Shown here: one piece after another, positions 1 to 7,789 of the stretch
How positions within the stretch are numbered: the stretch's first letter is position 1
Layout of the letters: every line of letters begins with the position of its first letter
Origin: Natrinema soli
GTDB taxonomy: Archaea > Halobacteriota > Halobacteria > Halobacteriales > Natrialbaceae
Assembly (NCBI RefSeq): GCF_028618695.1
Contig: NZ_JAQIVI010000210.1
Coordinates: forward strand, 1-64,000
Direction of reading: 5' to 3'
Length of the DNA: 64,000 nucleotides
Translations under genes and position numbers: made by a program
The notes under the pieces: generated by a model
The model's input: the letters and a program-made list of their open reading frames with translations, nothing else
Databases searched by the model: none
What the model was told of the DNA's origin: nothing

Positions 1-1188
1 GCGCTTGCCGAAGACGATCAGTTCCGGCAGGGCGTTGCCGCCCAGCCGGTTGCCGCCGTGGACGGAGACGCAGGCGCACTCGCCGGCGGCGTAGAGGCCG
101 TTGACGCAGCTCTCTCCGTTCTCGTCGACCTCGATGCCGCCCATCGCGTAGTGTTGGCCGGGCTTGACCGGCATCGGCTCGACGAGCCCGTCGACGCCCT
201 CGAAGTCCTCCGCCAGGTGCAGAATGTTCTCGAGGCGGTCCATGATGCGCTCCTCGCCGAGGTGACGCATATCGAGGTGGACGTACTCGTCGTCGACGCC
301 GCGGCCCTCGTTGACCTCTGTCAGTTCGGCGCGGGCGACGACGTCCCGCGAGGCGAGCTCGCCGGAGTTATTCGCGTAGCCGTGCTCGAACATGAACCGC
401 TCACCCTCGTTGTTGTAGAGAATGCCGCCTTCACCGCGGACACCCTCGCTTATGAGCACACCCGTGGAGGGCAGTGAGGTCGGGTGGAACTGAATGAACT
501 CCATGTCCTCGAGCGGTGCGCCGGCGCGATACGCCATCGCGTGGCCGTCACCGGTACAGGAGACGGCGTTGGTGGTGTGATCGAACGCCTGCCCGGGACC
601 GCCGGTCGCGAGGACGACCCCGCCGTTGGCCTTGAAGCCCTCGATCGTGCCGGACTGGACGTCGTAGGCGACGACGCCGTGACACTCGCGGTCGTTCGGA
701 TCCGGTTCGTCCGTCGTCGCAAGATCCATCACGTACCACTCGTCGTAGACCTGGATGCCGCGTTTGACGACCTGCTCGTACATCGTGTGCAGCAGGTGAT
801 GTCCCGTCTCGGCACCGGCGTAGGTGGTCCGCGGATACGAGAGTCCGCCGAACGGTCGCTGAGAGACCCGACCGTCGTCCTCGCGGGAGAACGGCATCCC
901 CCAGTGCTCGAGGTTGATGGTCTCCTCGGGAGAGTTCTGAGCGAGGGCCTCGACTGCCGGGGCGTCGGCCAGGTAGTCCGAGCCCTTCATCGTGTCGTAG
1001 GCGTGGAGTTCCCAGTCGTCGCCCTCCTGAAGCGCGGCGTTGATTCCGCCCTCCGCAGCACCGGTGTGGCTACGGACGGGGTGGAGCTTCGAGACCATCG
1101 CCACGTCGGCTCCCGCTTCGTGCGCTGCGATCGCGGCTCGGAGGCCGGCGCCGCCTGCGCCGACCACGATAACGTCGTGTTCGTACAT
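1..1188 (-). CDS. sdhA: succinate dehydrogenase flavoprotein subunit (C-terminus off the window)
   Basis: Catalytic FAD subunit of complex II, which oxidises succinate to fumarate on the cytoplasmic face of the membrane. The N-terminus is MYEHDVIVVGAGGAGLRAA, a dinucleotide-binding GxGxxG fold. The active-site stretch HTGAAEGGINAAL and the substrate-domain segment around QFHPTSLP follow in order, and the visible end includes GGNRLGGNALPEL, a hallmark of the family. About 396 residues are present and the C-terminal part lies beyond base 1. The ATG at 1188 sits 3 bp after the sdhB stop, so the gene is the last of sdhCDBA, read leftwards. Identification is firm. Confidence 0.97.
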   Translation of the reverse strand, partial: MYEHDVIVVGAGGAGLRAAIAAHEAGADVAMVSKLHPVRSHTGAAEGGINAALQEGDDWELHAYDTMKGSDYLADAPAVEALAQNSPEETINLEHWGMPFSREDDGRVSQRPFGGLSYPRTTYAGAETGHHLLHTMYEQVVKRGIQVYDEWYVMDLATTDEPDPNDRECHGVVAYDVQSGTIEGFKANGGVVLATGGPGQAFDHTTNAVSCTGDGHAMAYRAGAPLEDMEFIQFHPTSLPSTGVLISEGVRGEGGILYNNEGERFMFEHGYANNSGELASRDVVARAELTEVNEGRGVDDEYVHLDMRHLGEERIMDRLENILHLAEDFEGVDGLVEPMPVKPGQHYAMGGIEVDENGESCVNGLYAAGECACVSVHGGNRLGGNALPELIVFGKR

Positions 1189-1191
1189 GGA

Positions 1192-2070
1192 TTACCAGAA
1201 CTTCAGGTTCTTCTTGACTGCCTCCCGCTTGAGCTCCTGAATGTGCTCGGTGAGCGGAATGTCTTTCGGACACACCTCGGTACAGGAGAACTGGGTCTGG
1301 CACCGCCAGACGCCGTGTTCCTGCTCGAGAATGCGGAGTCGGTGCTCTTTGATCTGCTCGTCCTCGCGGTCGTCCATCGCGAACTTGTAGGCCTTGTTGA
1401 TCGCCGCGGGGCCCAGGTACTCGTTGTCGCCGGCCGCGATGTTACACGAAGACATGCACGCGCCACACCAGATACACCGCGAGGACATTTTGATCTTCTC
1501 GCGGTTTTCGGGGCTCTGGCGCTGCTCTTCGAGCGCGCTCGTCTCGGGCGTATCCTCGTCCTGAAAGTACGGCTCGACCGTGTGCATCTGGTCGTAGAAG
1601 TGATCCATGTCGACGACCAGGTCCTTGACGACCTCCTGGTGGGGGAGCGGTTCGATGCGAACCGGCTGCTCGAGGTCGGAGATCTGGGTCTTACAGCCCA
1701 GTCGCTGCCTCCCGTTGACGAAGAAGGCGTCGGAGCCGCAGACGGCCTGCCGACAGGAGTGTCGGAACGTCAGCGACGAATCGTACTCGTCGCGGGCGTA
1801 CATGACCGCGTCGAGGACGGTCATCCCCTTCTCGAAGGGGATGTGGAAGTCGTCGAATCGGGGTTCCTGTTTCCCCTCGACTTCGGGGTCGTAGCGGAAC
1901 ACCTTGATGAGGACCGTCGCTCCCTCGAGTTCGGCCTCCTTTTCGGCGTGTTCGTCGACCATCCCGTCGTCTTTGTCGTCGAGTCGCCGCTCCTGGGGCG
2001 ACTCCGCGCCTTTCATCTCCGGGTCTTCCGGTGCTTCCTGGCTCTCGGGTTCGGCCTGTTGCGTGCTCAT
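1192..2070 (-). CDS. sdhB: succinate dehydrogenase iron-sulfur subunit
   Basis: Electron-transfer subunit of complex II, 292 aa. An acidic N-terminal extension of roughly 45 residues, common in halophiles, precedes a plant-type 2Fe-2S ferredoxin domain (HSCRQAVCGS and a later Cys). The C-terminal half holds the two further clusters: CIWCGACMSSC, and CQTQFSCTEVCP. It passes electrons from the SdhA flavin to the membrane quinone site. It lies 1 bp downstream of sdhD and 3 bp upstream of sdhA. The extension is longer than in bacterial SdhB but gives no sign of damage. Confidence 0.97.
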   Translation of the reverse strand: MSTQQAEPESQEAPEDPEMKGAESPQERRLDDKDDGMVDEHAEKEAELEGATVLIKVFRYDPEVEGKQEPRFDDFHIPFEKGMTVLDAVMYARDEYDSSLTFRHSCRQAVCGSDAFFVNGRQRLGCKTQISDLEQPVRIEPLPHQEVVKDLVVDMDHFYDQMHTVEPYFQDEDTPETSALEEQRQSPENREKIKMSSRCIWCGACMSSCNIAAGDNEYLGPAAINKAYKFAMDDREDEQIKEHRLRILEQEHGVWRCQTQFSCTEVCPKDIPLTEHIQELKREAVKKNLKFW

Positions 2071-2071
2071 A

Positions 2072-2437
2072 TTAGATCATCCCTCTCATTGCGAGTGCGA
2101 CGTAAACTCCCTGCGCGACGAGCGCGACGCCGGCGATGACCAGCACCGCCAGCACGACCTTCTTCTGGGTCCCCTCGAGGCCCTGATTGACCAGCGCGTT
2201 GTAGACGCCGTTGACGCCGTGGAACGCGGCGGTGATCAGGAACAGCACCATCGTGAGGAAGTAGCCGACGTTTTGCATTCGGGCCTCGGTGCCCAAGAAC
2301 GTTACTTCGTACGCGTGGTTGACGAAGTGCAGGAGGAAGAAGTGGAAGGCGAGAACGACGACGAGAAACGCCGCCGTGATCCGCTGGAGGAACCAGGCGG
2401 TGCCGCCGGGCGTAAAGGAGGAGTACCGTTCCGCCAT
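2072..2437 (-). CDS. sdhD: succinate dehydrogenase membrane anchor subunit SdhD
   Basis: A 121-aa membrane protein with three predicted helices (about residues 18-40, 58-80 and 92-115). It begins [20 protein letters not shown], as other haloarchaeal SdhD proteins do. With SdhC it anchors SdhAB and forms the quinone site. The start codon overlaps the sdhC stop, so the two are translationally coupled. The subfamily name rests on position and hydropathy. Confidence 0.9.
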   Translation of the reverse strand: MAERYSSFTPGGTAWFLQRITAAFLVVVLAFHFFLLHFVNHAYEVTFLGTEARMQNVGYFLTMVLFLITAAFHGVNGVYNALVNQGLEGTQKKVVLAVLVIAGVALVAQGVYVALAMRGMI

Positions 2438-2868
2438 TAGATTGCCACCTCCGTGAGGAACGTGGGAACGCTGGCGACGGTGATCGCACCCGTCAACACC
2501 AGCGAGGCGTAGAAACTCTTGTCCTGGGAGTCGAGTCCGATGCCGAGATCGACCATCAGCAGGCGGAGGCCGTTCAGAATGTGGAAGACGGCCACCGCGA
2601 GCAGGCCGATCTCGAGCAGACGGACGAGAAACAGGCCCTCGAGCCCCTGCAGCGTCGCGGTGTACACGTTAACCGCCTCTCCGTCGACCATCGTCGTTTC
2701 GCCCTGTGCGCCACCGATAGAGGTACTCAGCACGGCGATGTGGGTGAACAGGTAGCCAATTAGCACCCATCCGGTGAACTTGTGGAAGATCCACGCCCAC
2801 ATGCCGGCCGAGAACTCCTTCCAGCGACCGAAGTCCTCGATGAGACCGCGATTGTAAGACTGACTCAT
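2437..2868 (-). CDS. sdhC: succinate dehydrogenase cytochrome b subunit SdhC
   Basis: A 143-aa cytochrome b556-type anchor of complex II, the first gene of sdhCDBA. It starts [20 protein letters not shown] and contains three membrane helices. Histidines in the helices ([22 protein letters not shown]) are candidate heme ligands. A TATA-like CTATAC on the minus strand at about 2899-2904 lies some 33 bases upstream of the ATG, giving a short leader or none. That promoter stretch is also the proposed provirus attachment site. Confidence 0.93.
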   Translation of the reverse strand: MSQSYNRGLIEDFGRWKEFSAGMWAWIFHKFTGWVLIGYLFTHIAVLSTSIGGAQGETTMVDGEAVNVYTATLQGLEGLFLVRLLEIGLLAVAVFHILNGLRLLMVDLGIGLDSQDKSFYASLVLTGAITVASVPTFLTEVAI

Positions 2869-2896
2869 ACGCTCATGTGGTGCGTTAGACCGCGGG

Positions 2897-2914
2897 GGTA
2901 TAGAAGTTACTTCT
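2897..2914. other. attL candidate, inside the sdhC promoter
   Basis: The stretch matches 51268-51285 at 16 of 18 positions (GGTA-W-AGAAGTTACTT-Y-T) and contains the perfect 11-mer AGAAGTTACTT (2902-2912). Here the 13 bases 2902-2914 form AGAAGT-T-ACTTCT, a palindrome with a single central base, the sort of core a tyrosine recombinase uses. It overlaps the sdhC TATA region. The repeat is short, so the exact crossover is inferred. Confidence 0.55.
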
Positions 2915-3024
2915 TGGATCCCGAGCCTGCCACAGAAACCGGCAAACCAGTGTCTAAGAAGTAGTCACTCCGATATTTTCTGGCCGACGCATCAATCTGG
3001 CGGTCAGATAGGGGGTGTTGTGAC

Positions 3025-3183
3025 GTGAGTACCGGGAGTGACTACTTCGACCAGCTCCCGACCTGCCCGAAGTGCGGTCGGATCCTTGGCGAGCCGACGC
3101 GACTCGAACACGACCCGACCCGTCGTGAGTGTCCACACTGTCGCCTGATCTTCGACGCTCACGAGGTGTTTCGCTGTGTCTGA
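3025..3183 (+). CDS. small zinc-ribbon protein
   Basis: A 52-aa product starting at GTG: MSTGSDYFDQLPTCPKCGR, then CPHC about 20 residues later. The two CxxC pairs form a typical zinc ribbon. It is the first gene inside the left end of the provirus. The next gene starts 8 bases before its stop, so the two are coupled. An AT-rich CGATATTTTC at about 2971 could be its promoter. Function unknown; a DNA- or RNA-binding or adaptor role is only a guess. Confidence 0.7.
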   Translation: MSTGSDYFDQLPTCPKCGRILGEPTRLEHDPTRRECPHCRLIFDAHEVFRCV

Positions 3184-3397
3184 AGCGGTCTGGAAAGAGC
3201 GTCTCGACGAGGCGGTGGTGCGTCTCGGGCCCGAAGTAACCGCGGACATCTGTACCGAGCGATACGACGTCGACGATCGCGATGACCTCGAGGAACTGAC
3301 CAACGCCGCACTGCGAGAAGCGTTCGACGCCGGCTTCGGCTCGATCTCGATCGAGGACCTCGATGCAGCGGCGGAGCAGCTGGAGGTAACTACGTAA
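3176..3397 (+). CDS. hypothetical small viral protein
   Basis: A 73-aa acidic helical protein read from GTG (MSEAVWKERLDEAVVRLG). It overlaps the zinc-ribbon gene before it and is followed within 3 bp by the next ORF, so it belongs to the left early operon. The C-terminal half (ISIEDLDAAAEQLEV) looks helical. No family recognised. Confidence 0.65.
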   Translation: MSEAVWKERLDEAVVRLGPEVTADICTERYDVDDRDDLEELTNAALREAFDAGFGSISIEDLDAAAEQLEVTT

Positions 3398-3399
3398 TC

Positions 3400-3954
3400 A
3401 TGAGTGACAACAACGACTACAGCGACGAGCGCAGCATTGACGACGATCTCGAGTTTGAGCGAGCCCAGGAACTCGCACTCAAGCGCCTGGTGACCGGGCT
3501 TGTCCCCGAAGAGGACACGCTCAACATGGGCCCGGTTGAATCCGTCGCCCGGATCGTCGACCGAATCGACAAGATCGCAGAGGAGAACGAACGGCTACGC
3601 GAACGGGTCGGGAAGCTCGAGGCCGAACTCAACCCGAACCCCGATTCGAAGCCCTACAAGGAACTCAGCCGGGACGAGAAGGTCCAGAAACTCCGTGAGT
3701 ACCTCGTGACCATGGCATCGTCCCGCCATAGCGGGAAGTTCGCGATGGAGTACAACAACGTCGTCGCGCTGTTCGACGGCCAGCCGTCACCAGGACACGC
3801 CTACGACTTGATGGAGATCGCCGGGAACGCTGACGGCTTCGCGTTCAAGGAGTTCGATGACCGGACAAACCAACTTCGTGTGAATCTGGACGATGTGAAC
3901 GACGAGACGCTCTTTCACGCCGCGAACAACGGAGTCAGCGAGGTGGAGGGCTAA
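3400..3954 (+). CDS. conserved haloarchaeal hypothetical protein with coiled coil and helical C-domain
   Basis: A 184-aa protein. Residues about 50-77 (RIVDRIDKIAEENERLRERV) form a coiled coil suited to dimerisation. The region after residue 85 (KVQKLREYLVTMASSR onward) looks like a winged-helix type fold. Similar proteins are, to my recollection, common on haloarchaeal mobile elements, which points to a replication or regulatory role, but no function can be assigned. It is the last gene of the left rightward operon. Confidence 0.7.
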   Translation: MSDNNDYSDERSIDDDLEFERAQELALKRLVTGLVPEEDTLNMGPVESVARIVDRIDKIAEENERLRERVGKLEAELNPNPDSKPYKELSRDEKVQKLREYLVTMASSRHSGKFAMEYNNVVALFDGQPSPGHAYDLMEIAGNADGFAFKEFDDRTNQLRVNLDDVNDETLFHAANNGVSEVEG

Positions 3955-4020
3955 GATGTGTTTCTTCCAGCCCCCAGTCCCACCGCCGTTTCATTCTTTC
4001 CTACTTTAGTTGTCTATCTA

Positions 4021-4083
4021 TCTGTATATATCGGTTCGGTAGCTGCGGGTATACCGTCTCAACGCCGTCTCAACCGGCGTTGA
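4021..4083 (+). promoter_or_regulatory. promoter and repeat/palindrome operator of the 4162-7233 operon
   Basis: CTGTATATATCGG (4021-4033) is a strong archaeal TATA box. About 25 bases on, CGTCTCAAC occurs twice in tandem (4055-4063 and 4066-4074). Overlapping it is a 9-bp inverted repeat, TCAACGCCG (4059-4067) with CGGCGTTGA (4075-4083). A palindrome at the expected start of transcription suggests a repressor operator; a hairpin in the leader is the alternative. Confidence 0.5.
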
Positions 4084-4161
4084 AAGCGGCGAACGGACAC
4101 CGGTCCCGTTGTTCGCGGCGTGAAAGGACCGGTCAAACACCAACGATCACGAAAACGGACA

Positions 4162-4362
4162 ATGCACTCACTCACACAGACATGCGATGCACGGAACGCT
4201 CTCCTTTCGCGACTTGAGGAGAGTAACAACAAACGAACGGAACTGATCGACGCGGTCACGGAAGCGATGGACGTCGACCGAGAGGTCGTTGAGGACATCG
4301 CCGACCAGCTCGAGGCCCATGGCGAGATCTACGTCGTTAACGGAGTAGTCAAGAAAACATGA
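4162..4362 (+). CDS. small winged-helix protein
   Basis: A 66-aa product from ATG 4162, chosen over the in-frame 4120 because it leaves a leader that fits the TATA box at 4021. Residues 15-60 (LLSRLEESNNKRTELIDAVT, then a recognition-type helix, then EIYVVNGVVKK as the wing) have helix-turn-helix with wing layout. It is the first gene of a chain whose members overlap by ATGA or GTGA, so a regulatory role in the early operon is plausible. Confidence 0.6.
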   Translation: MHSLTQTCDARNALLSRLEESNNKRTELIDAVTEAMDVDREVVEDIADQLEAHGEIYVVNGVVKKT

Positions 4363-4616
4363 GCGTCTCGAAACAGGCGGCGCTCTCGGACCGGCCGCGG
4401 TATCCGAACATCGCTACGGATATGGGCGAGGATCCTGCCCGGTTCCTCTCCTCATCTGAGCACTACCTCCCGGTGGCTCGGATTCGTGGGATCCAGGACC
4501 AGGGCCTACTCTCGGCGTACCGGGCCGTGGAGATCCGCGAGTTCGGTGGCCGGAACATCGTCCTGGAGGCGATCGATGAACGCGAATGCGAACTGGGGAC
4601 GGAGGGATCGCAATGA
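4359..4616 (+). CDS. hypothetical viral protein
   Basis: An 85-aa protein (MSVSKQAALSDRPRYPNIAT) coupled to its neighbours by ATGA overlaps at both ends. Residues 35-75 contain YLPVARIRGIQDQGLLSAYR and a short beta-rich end. No family recognised. Confidence 0.65.
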   Translation: MSVSKQAALSDRPRYPNIATDMGEDPARFLSSSEHYLPVARIRGIQDQGLLSAYRAVEIREFGGRNIVLEAIDERECELGTEGSQ

Positions 4617-4996
4617 GTAACCAGACGGACGCCTCGTCGAAGGAGATCTACGACTCGGTCCTTGGCTACGTCGAGCACAACACCGGGGGTCCTCAACCGC
4701 CGCTGATCCACGAGGCACCGGTCGTCGCGAGCGTCTTGTGGAGCTACCCGGACGAGCATCCGTCCCGGGTCCGGTCGGCGATCGCGGCAGCTACGTCCCG
4801 GGGCGACCTCGTCCGAGTCACCGACGACTCAGGTGACCACGAGCGGACCTACCTCGGAATCGACGACCCGGACGACCTCGAGCGCAAGATACGGGAGTAT
4901 CACAACCGATCTGAACGGACGACACGCAACGGAGCGCTCTGTCTTAACATCGCGAATCGGCGCGTCGACGACCTTCGGGGTGAGGACGATGAGTGA
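4613..4996 (+). CDS. hypothetical viral protein with winged-helix-like layout
   Basis: A 127-aa protein from ATG 4613, overlapping the previous stop (ATGA). Residues 5-70 (EIYDSVLGYVEHNTGG, then RVRSAIAAATSRGDLVRVTD) read as helix-helix-wing, like small DNA-binding domains. The C-terminus is helical and charged. It ends inside the start of the next ORF. Confidence 0.65.
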   Translation: MSNQTDASSKEIYDSVLGYVEHNTGGPQPPLIHEAPVVASVLWSYPDEHPSRVRSAIAAATSRGDLVRVTDDSGDHERTYLGIDDPDDLERKIREYHNRSERTTRNGALCLNIANRRVDDLRGEDDE

Positions 4997-5363
4997 CGAT
5001 AGCGCACACTACTCAGGCGGTACTGAACGGTACAAAAAAGAGGCGAGCCGAATTTTGGTTTTAGTTCACAGTGAGAGCGACCACTCGTGTCCACAGTTCC
5101 CACATTGGAAGTCCGCTGTCGTCACCCCATCGACAACATACTTTGTGAGCAGTTCTCCCAATCCATTCTCGCATTCTGGGCAACAAGCATTCATCCCCAT
5201 CTCTGTTAGTGACGGGCTGATATTATGCTCAGTTCCCAATCACATAGGCATCCAAAATAATGGACGATCTAATTGGACTGGGTGGTCACTACAGCCGGCT
5301 ACTGATCACGTCACCTCACAGTCTGGGAACTCTACGCGAAGTGAAGGGGGTGACGACTCGTGA
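4989..5363 (+). CDS. small early ORF carrying an in-frame 279-bp antisense cassette
   Basis: The 124-codon frame starts at ATG 4989 inside the previous gene and ends with a GTGA overlap onto the next, exactly as its operon neighbours do. The middle is AT-richer and encodes a zinc ribbon on the other strand. Removing one copy of the ACTGA repeat (5022-5026 versus 5301-5305) deletes 279 bp and leaves a 31-aa protein, MSDDSAHYSGGTD joined to HVTSQSGNSTRSEGGDDS. I read this as a small viral gene interrupted in frame. Whether the long form is functional is unknown. Confidence 0.45.
   Translation: MSDDSAHYSGGTERYKKEASRILVLVHSESDHSCPQFPHWKSAVVTPSTTYFVSSSPNPFSHSGQQAFIPISVSDGLILCSVPNHIGIQNNGRSNWTGWSLQPATDHVTSQSGNSTRSEGGDDS
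5022..5300. mobile_element. antisense gene cassette 1 (279 bp)
   Basis: Bounded on the left by GGCGGTACTGAAC (5016-5028) and on the right by TCACTACA-N9-TGATC (5286-5307). The right boundary is also found at cassettes 2 and 3 with identical spacing. It contains one minus-strand zinc-ribbon gene with its own TATA box. It encodes no transposase or recombinase, so the means of insertion is unknown. Confidence 0.5.
5066..5200 (-). CDS. antisense zinc-ribbon protein (cassette 1 cargo)
   Basis: A 44-aa product, MGMNACCPECENGLGELL then FQCGNCGHEW. Two CxxC pairs about 23 residues apart make a compact zinc ribbon resembling TFIIS/RPB9-type knuckles. A TATA-like CATAATA (minus strand, about 5222-5228) lies some 25 bases upstream of the ATG, so a leaderless transcript is likely. 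It is antisense to the 4989 ORF. Coding potential is better on this strand than in the overlapping plus frame. Function unknown. Confidence 0.6.
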   Translation of the reverse strand: MGMNACCPECENGLGELLTKYVVDGVTTADFQCGNCGHEWSLSL

Positions 5364-5587
5364 CGACCGGCTACGTAGTCAACCTCGACAACGGCCATAA
5401 CGGCTACTGCGTCGAGAGTCTCATCGGCTTCACGTACTGCGGACGAACGTTTGACCCTGAGGACTTAGATCGTGAACTCTACGCGGTCAACCGAGGACAC
5501 GACCATCCGCACAACACGCTCTGTTTCGACTGCTCGAAGTCTGATTCGCGAACAGTCCGCGGCGCTGTGCGAGGTGAGAAAGCGTGA
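5360..5587 (+). CDS. hypothetical protein with a CxxC pair
   Basis: A 75-aa product from GTG 5360, overlapping the stop of the interrupted ORF. Cys residues at YCVES, TYCGRTF and CFDC, plus HDHPHN, suggest a metal-binding knuckle. It is followed by a GTGA overlap with the next gene. No family recognised. Confidence 0.6.
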   Translation: MTTGYVVNLDNGHNGYCVESLIGFTYCGRTFDPEDLDRELYAVNRGHDHPHNTLCFDCSKSDSRTVRGAVRGEKA

Positions 5588-5976
5588 GCGTCTTCGAAGA
5601 CAACCACGAGCTCTGGCGAAACGCCCTCGAGCACGACGGCGTCAATACGATCACCGGACCGATGTCGGTCGAGACGCTCCCTGAGGCACGCGACCGCTTC
5701 GAGCAGCTGGGCAACGAGCGCAGCGACGGCGTCCTCGTTATCTCAACCGGCATGGCCCGCGAGCTCCCGCGGGGCTGGGTCGAGATCACGGGCCCGGCGG
5801 TTCCGTCGAGTCACAAAGAGTTCCGGCCGTTCGACGACATGATCACGATCACCGAGCGGGTCGACGGCCGCGAGACGTTGATCTGCCGGTCGGACGCGGT
5901 CCGCCTGGACATGAAGATCCTCGAGCCGGACGGCGTCGTCGCGATCGACTTCAAAGATACCGAACACCATGCCTGA
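5584..5976 (+). CDS. hypothetical viral protein
   Basis: A 130-aa protein from GTG 5584. The C-terminal half alternates short strands (GWVEITGPAVPS, DMITITERVDG, GVVAIDFKD), so a small beta-rich domain is likely. It overlaps the next gene by 8 bp. No family recognised. Confidence 0.65.
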   Translation: MSVFEDNHELWRNALEHDGVNTITGPMSVETLPEARDRFEQLGNERSDGVLVISTGMARELPRGWVEITGPAVPSSHKEFRPFDDMITITERVDGRETLICRSDAVRLDMKILEPDGVVAIDFKDTEHHA

Positions 5977-6250
5977 ACAACTCCCCTCGGAAGTCGCCGA
6001 CGAACCGCCCGCTGCTCGACTCGTCTACCTCGCTCTCGAGGGAAGCGTCCTCGACCAGCACGACCTTGCCGACCGGACTGGGCTTACAACCCGCCGGATC
6101 CGCGAGGTTGCGAGCACGCTCGATGAGAAGGACATGATCGCGTCGTATCGTCACCCGTCGGATGCCCGCCGAAACATCTACTTCGACCCCGAGGCGTTCG
6201 ACGCGATCGCGGCGCATCAGCAGTACACAGCCAAACAATCGGAAAAGTAA
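5969..6250 (+). CDS. MarR-like winged-helix protein
   Basis: A 93-aa protein. Residues 15-75 carry the layout LVYLALEGSVLDQHDLADRT, TGLTTRRIREVASTLDEKDM, then the wing IASYRHPSDARRNIYF, typical of small MarR/ArsR-like winged helices in haloarchaea. It is probably a transcriptional regulator of the provirus. A TATA-like CTTTAAG at about 6269 follows the gene and may drive the next one. Confidence 0.7.
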   Translation: MPEQLPSEVADEPPAARLVYLALEGSVLDQHDLADRTGLTTRRIREVASTLDEKDMIASYRHPSDARRNIYFDPEAFDAIAAHQQYTAKQSEK

Positions 6251-6346
6251 CGTTCGTTGTCCACTCTTTAAGCGCGACAATCTCCATACCGAATAGTAAC
6301 CCGTTTCTCCTGGGGTCGTTGGTAGCGGCCCGGGAGTCCCAGAGCT

Positions 6347-7054
6347 ATGTCTGTCCACACATCCACCCCACCCCAGAGCGTCGAGTGCGGACAGTGCGGC
6401 GATCAGTTCCAGCTCCCCGCCACTTCGGGCTCGTTCTGTTCGCCGGAATGCCACAACGATCACCGCCGTCAGAAGCGCGCAGATGACTTCTTCGAGACGC
6501 TCGAGCACGATCATCGCTTCTGCTCGACGTGTGGCCGACAGGTCAAGACCATCGAAAAGCCCCCGGAGCTCAACTCCGCAGGGAAGTCGATCACCGACGC
6601 GGCGATCGGGTGGCAGCATCGAACCGAGCACGGCAGCCTCGGGCAGCTGTCCACCAACGTCCAGGACGACGACGATGACGATGAGCCCGATGTCCCCGAT
6701 CTCGACTTCGAGGGCGGCCATGATCCGGTCTACGTCTTCGAACACGGCGGCGATACCTACAACGTAGGCACCTACCGCGACTTCCGGAACCCGCTCGAGC
6801 CGTCGATCCGGGCGGACGACCCCGTCAAGATGGGCACAGTCTGTTGCTGCGGCCAGACCGATCACAAGCACGAGAACGAGACGCTCCGAACTCGCTTCCC
6901 GTTCACGGTGGCCCACTACCTGGCCGTCGCGACGGTCACACTCCGAGCTGAGGACAAGACCGACGTCCGCGTCGATCGGGAGCAACTGTTCGAGGCTGTA
7001 CTCGAGGGTACGGCGACTCGGGAGGCGCTGACGCAAGCGGTGGTCATCTCATGA
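6347..7054 (+). CDS. multi-zinc-finger viral protein
   Basis: A 235-aa protein with three Cys clusters: VECGQCGDQF with FCSPECHNDH (about residues 13-37), FCSTCGRQV (about 58-66) and VCCCGQTDHKH (about 165-175). A poly-Asp linker (DDDDDDEPD) separates the N-terminal zinc domains from a beta-rich middle (DPVYVFEHGGDTYNVGTYRD). It is well spaced from its 5' neighbour, so it may have its own promoter. Probably a nucleic-acid-binding early protein; function unknown. Confidence 0.65.
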   Translation: MSVHTSTPPQSVECGQCGDQFQLPATSGSFCSPECHNDHRRQKRADDFFETLEHDHRFCSTCGRQVKTIEKPPELNSAGKSITDAAIGWQHRTEHGSLGQLSTNVQDDDDDDEPDVPDLDFEGGHDPVYVFEHGGDTYNVGTYRDFRNPLEPSIRADDPVKMGTVCCCGQTDHKHENETLRTRFPFTVAHYLAVATVTLRAEDKTDVRVDREQLFEAVLEGTATREALTQAVVIS

Positions 7055-7233
7055 CGGTCCAGCCGATCTCCGAAGGGCAGCCTGTCGAGATCTGCTTCGC
7101 CGGCCGCGACGTCCAGGGCGTCGTCAACGAGGTCCGATGGACGCCGACCTGGGCGAACCAGCGCTCGGAGATCGTCGTCGACGCCGACGGCACCACGATC
7201 TCGACCGGCCGAGCGAACGTCCGACCTCGATAA
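7051..7233 (+). CDS. small beta-barrel-like hypothetical protein
   Basis: A 60-aa product overlapping the previous stop by ATGA. The pattern (GQPVEICFAGRDVQGVVNEV, later EIVVDADGTTISTG) looks like a single small beta barrel of Tudor/KOW type. It is the last gene of the left operon. No family assigned. Confidence 0.6.
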   Translation: MTVQPISEGQPVEICFAGRDVQGVVNEVRWTPTWANQRSEIVVDADGTTISTGRANVRPR

Positions 7234-7489
7234 CGTCCCCGATGTGGCACGCGGCGCTGAAGGGGAATGCATCGAGCCCGGACGGGGCCGCGCGATCGAA
7301 CCACTGTACGACTGATCGTCGTCAGGTAGCAGGTACGAGATTCCACACAATCCCACTGCCGTCCGGTACCGCGTCGAATGTGGCCGGACCGCTCCCGGGA
7401 CCCCGAGGACAACTCGGGAACGGGAGAGCCACGGTCGGCCTCGCAGCGAACCCATGCTGTGACCGGCGCTTTTCCATACAGTCAAACCA
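7234..7489. other. 256-bp gap between early and late modules
   Basis: No convincing gene on either strand. The open frames here are high-GC shadows without start signals. It holds the hairpin at 7392-7426. A TATA-like stretch (GCTTTTCCATACAG, about 7468-7481) just upstream of the 7490 gene could be its promoter. Confidence 0.5.
7392..7426. terminator. two-part GC-rich hairpin
   Basis: CTCCCG (7392-7397) pairs with CGGGAG (7421-7426), and CCCGAG (7402-7407) with CTCGGG (7413-7418), making a stacked stem with a 5-base apical loop. It lies between the left operon and the membrane-protein genes, so transcription termination or RNA processing is plausible. No T tract follows, so confidence is limited. 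Confidence 0.4.
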
Positions 7490-7789
7490 ATGGCAACTTT
7501 CGATACCGATTCCACGATAGCCAGTGCACTGCTCTGGGCTCTCGCCGGCGCGTGCTGGGGGGCCTTCAACTACATCAAGAACCGCCACAAGAAAGGCGAG
7601 CCGTTCGACGCCGTTCACTTCGGGACGACCGTCGCAGAGTTCACTGCGGCGGGACTGGTCCTGCCGTTCGTCGGCGCAGAGCTCTCGATAGAGAACCTTG
7701 AGCAGTATGCGCTCGTCGTTGGTCCGTATCTCGACACCGCAGTAAACACTGCCGTCGACACGCGACGTCGGCCCCAAGACGCACAGTGA
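7490..7789 (+). CDS. small membrane protein, holin-like position
   Basis: A 99-aa protein with two hydrophobic segments (about residues 9-26, IASALLWALAGACWGAFNYI, and 44-62, VAEFTAAGLVLPFVGAELS), joined by a basic loop (NRHKKGE). Two-helix proteins just before the terminase are often holins or lysis-related, but this is inference from position. Its frame does not overlap the next gene. Confidence 0.6.
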   Translation: MATFDTDSTIASALLWALAGACWGAFNYIKNRHKKGEPFDAVHFGTTVAEFTAAGLVLPFVGAELSIENLEQYALVVGPYLDTAVNTAVDTRRRPQDAQ

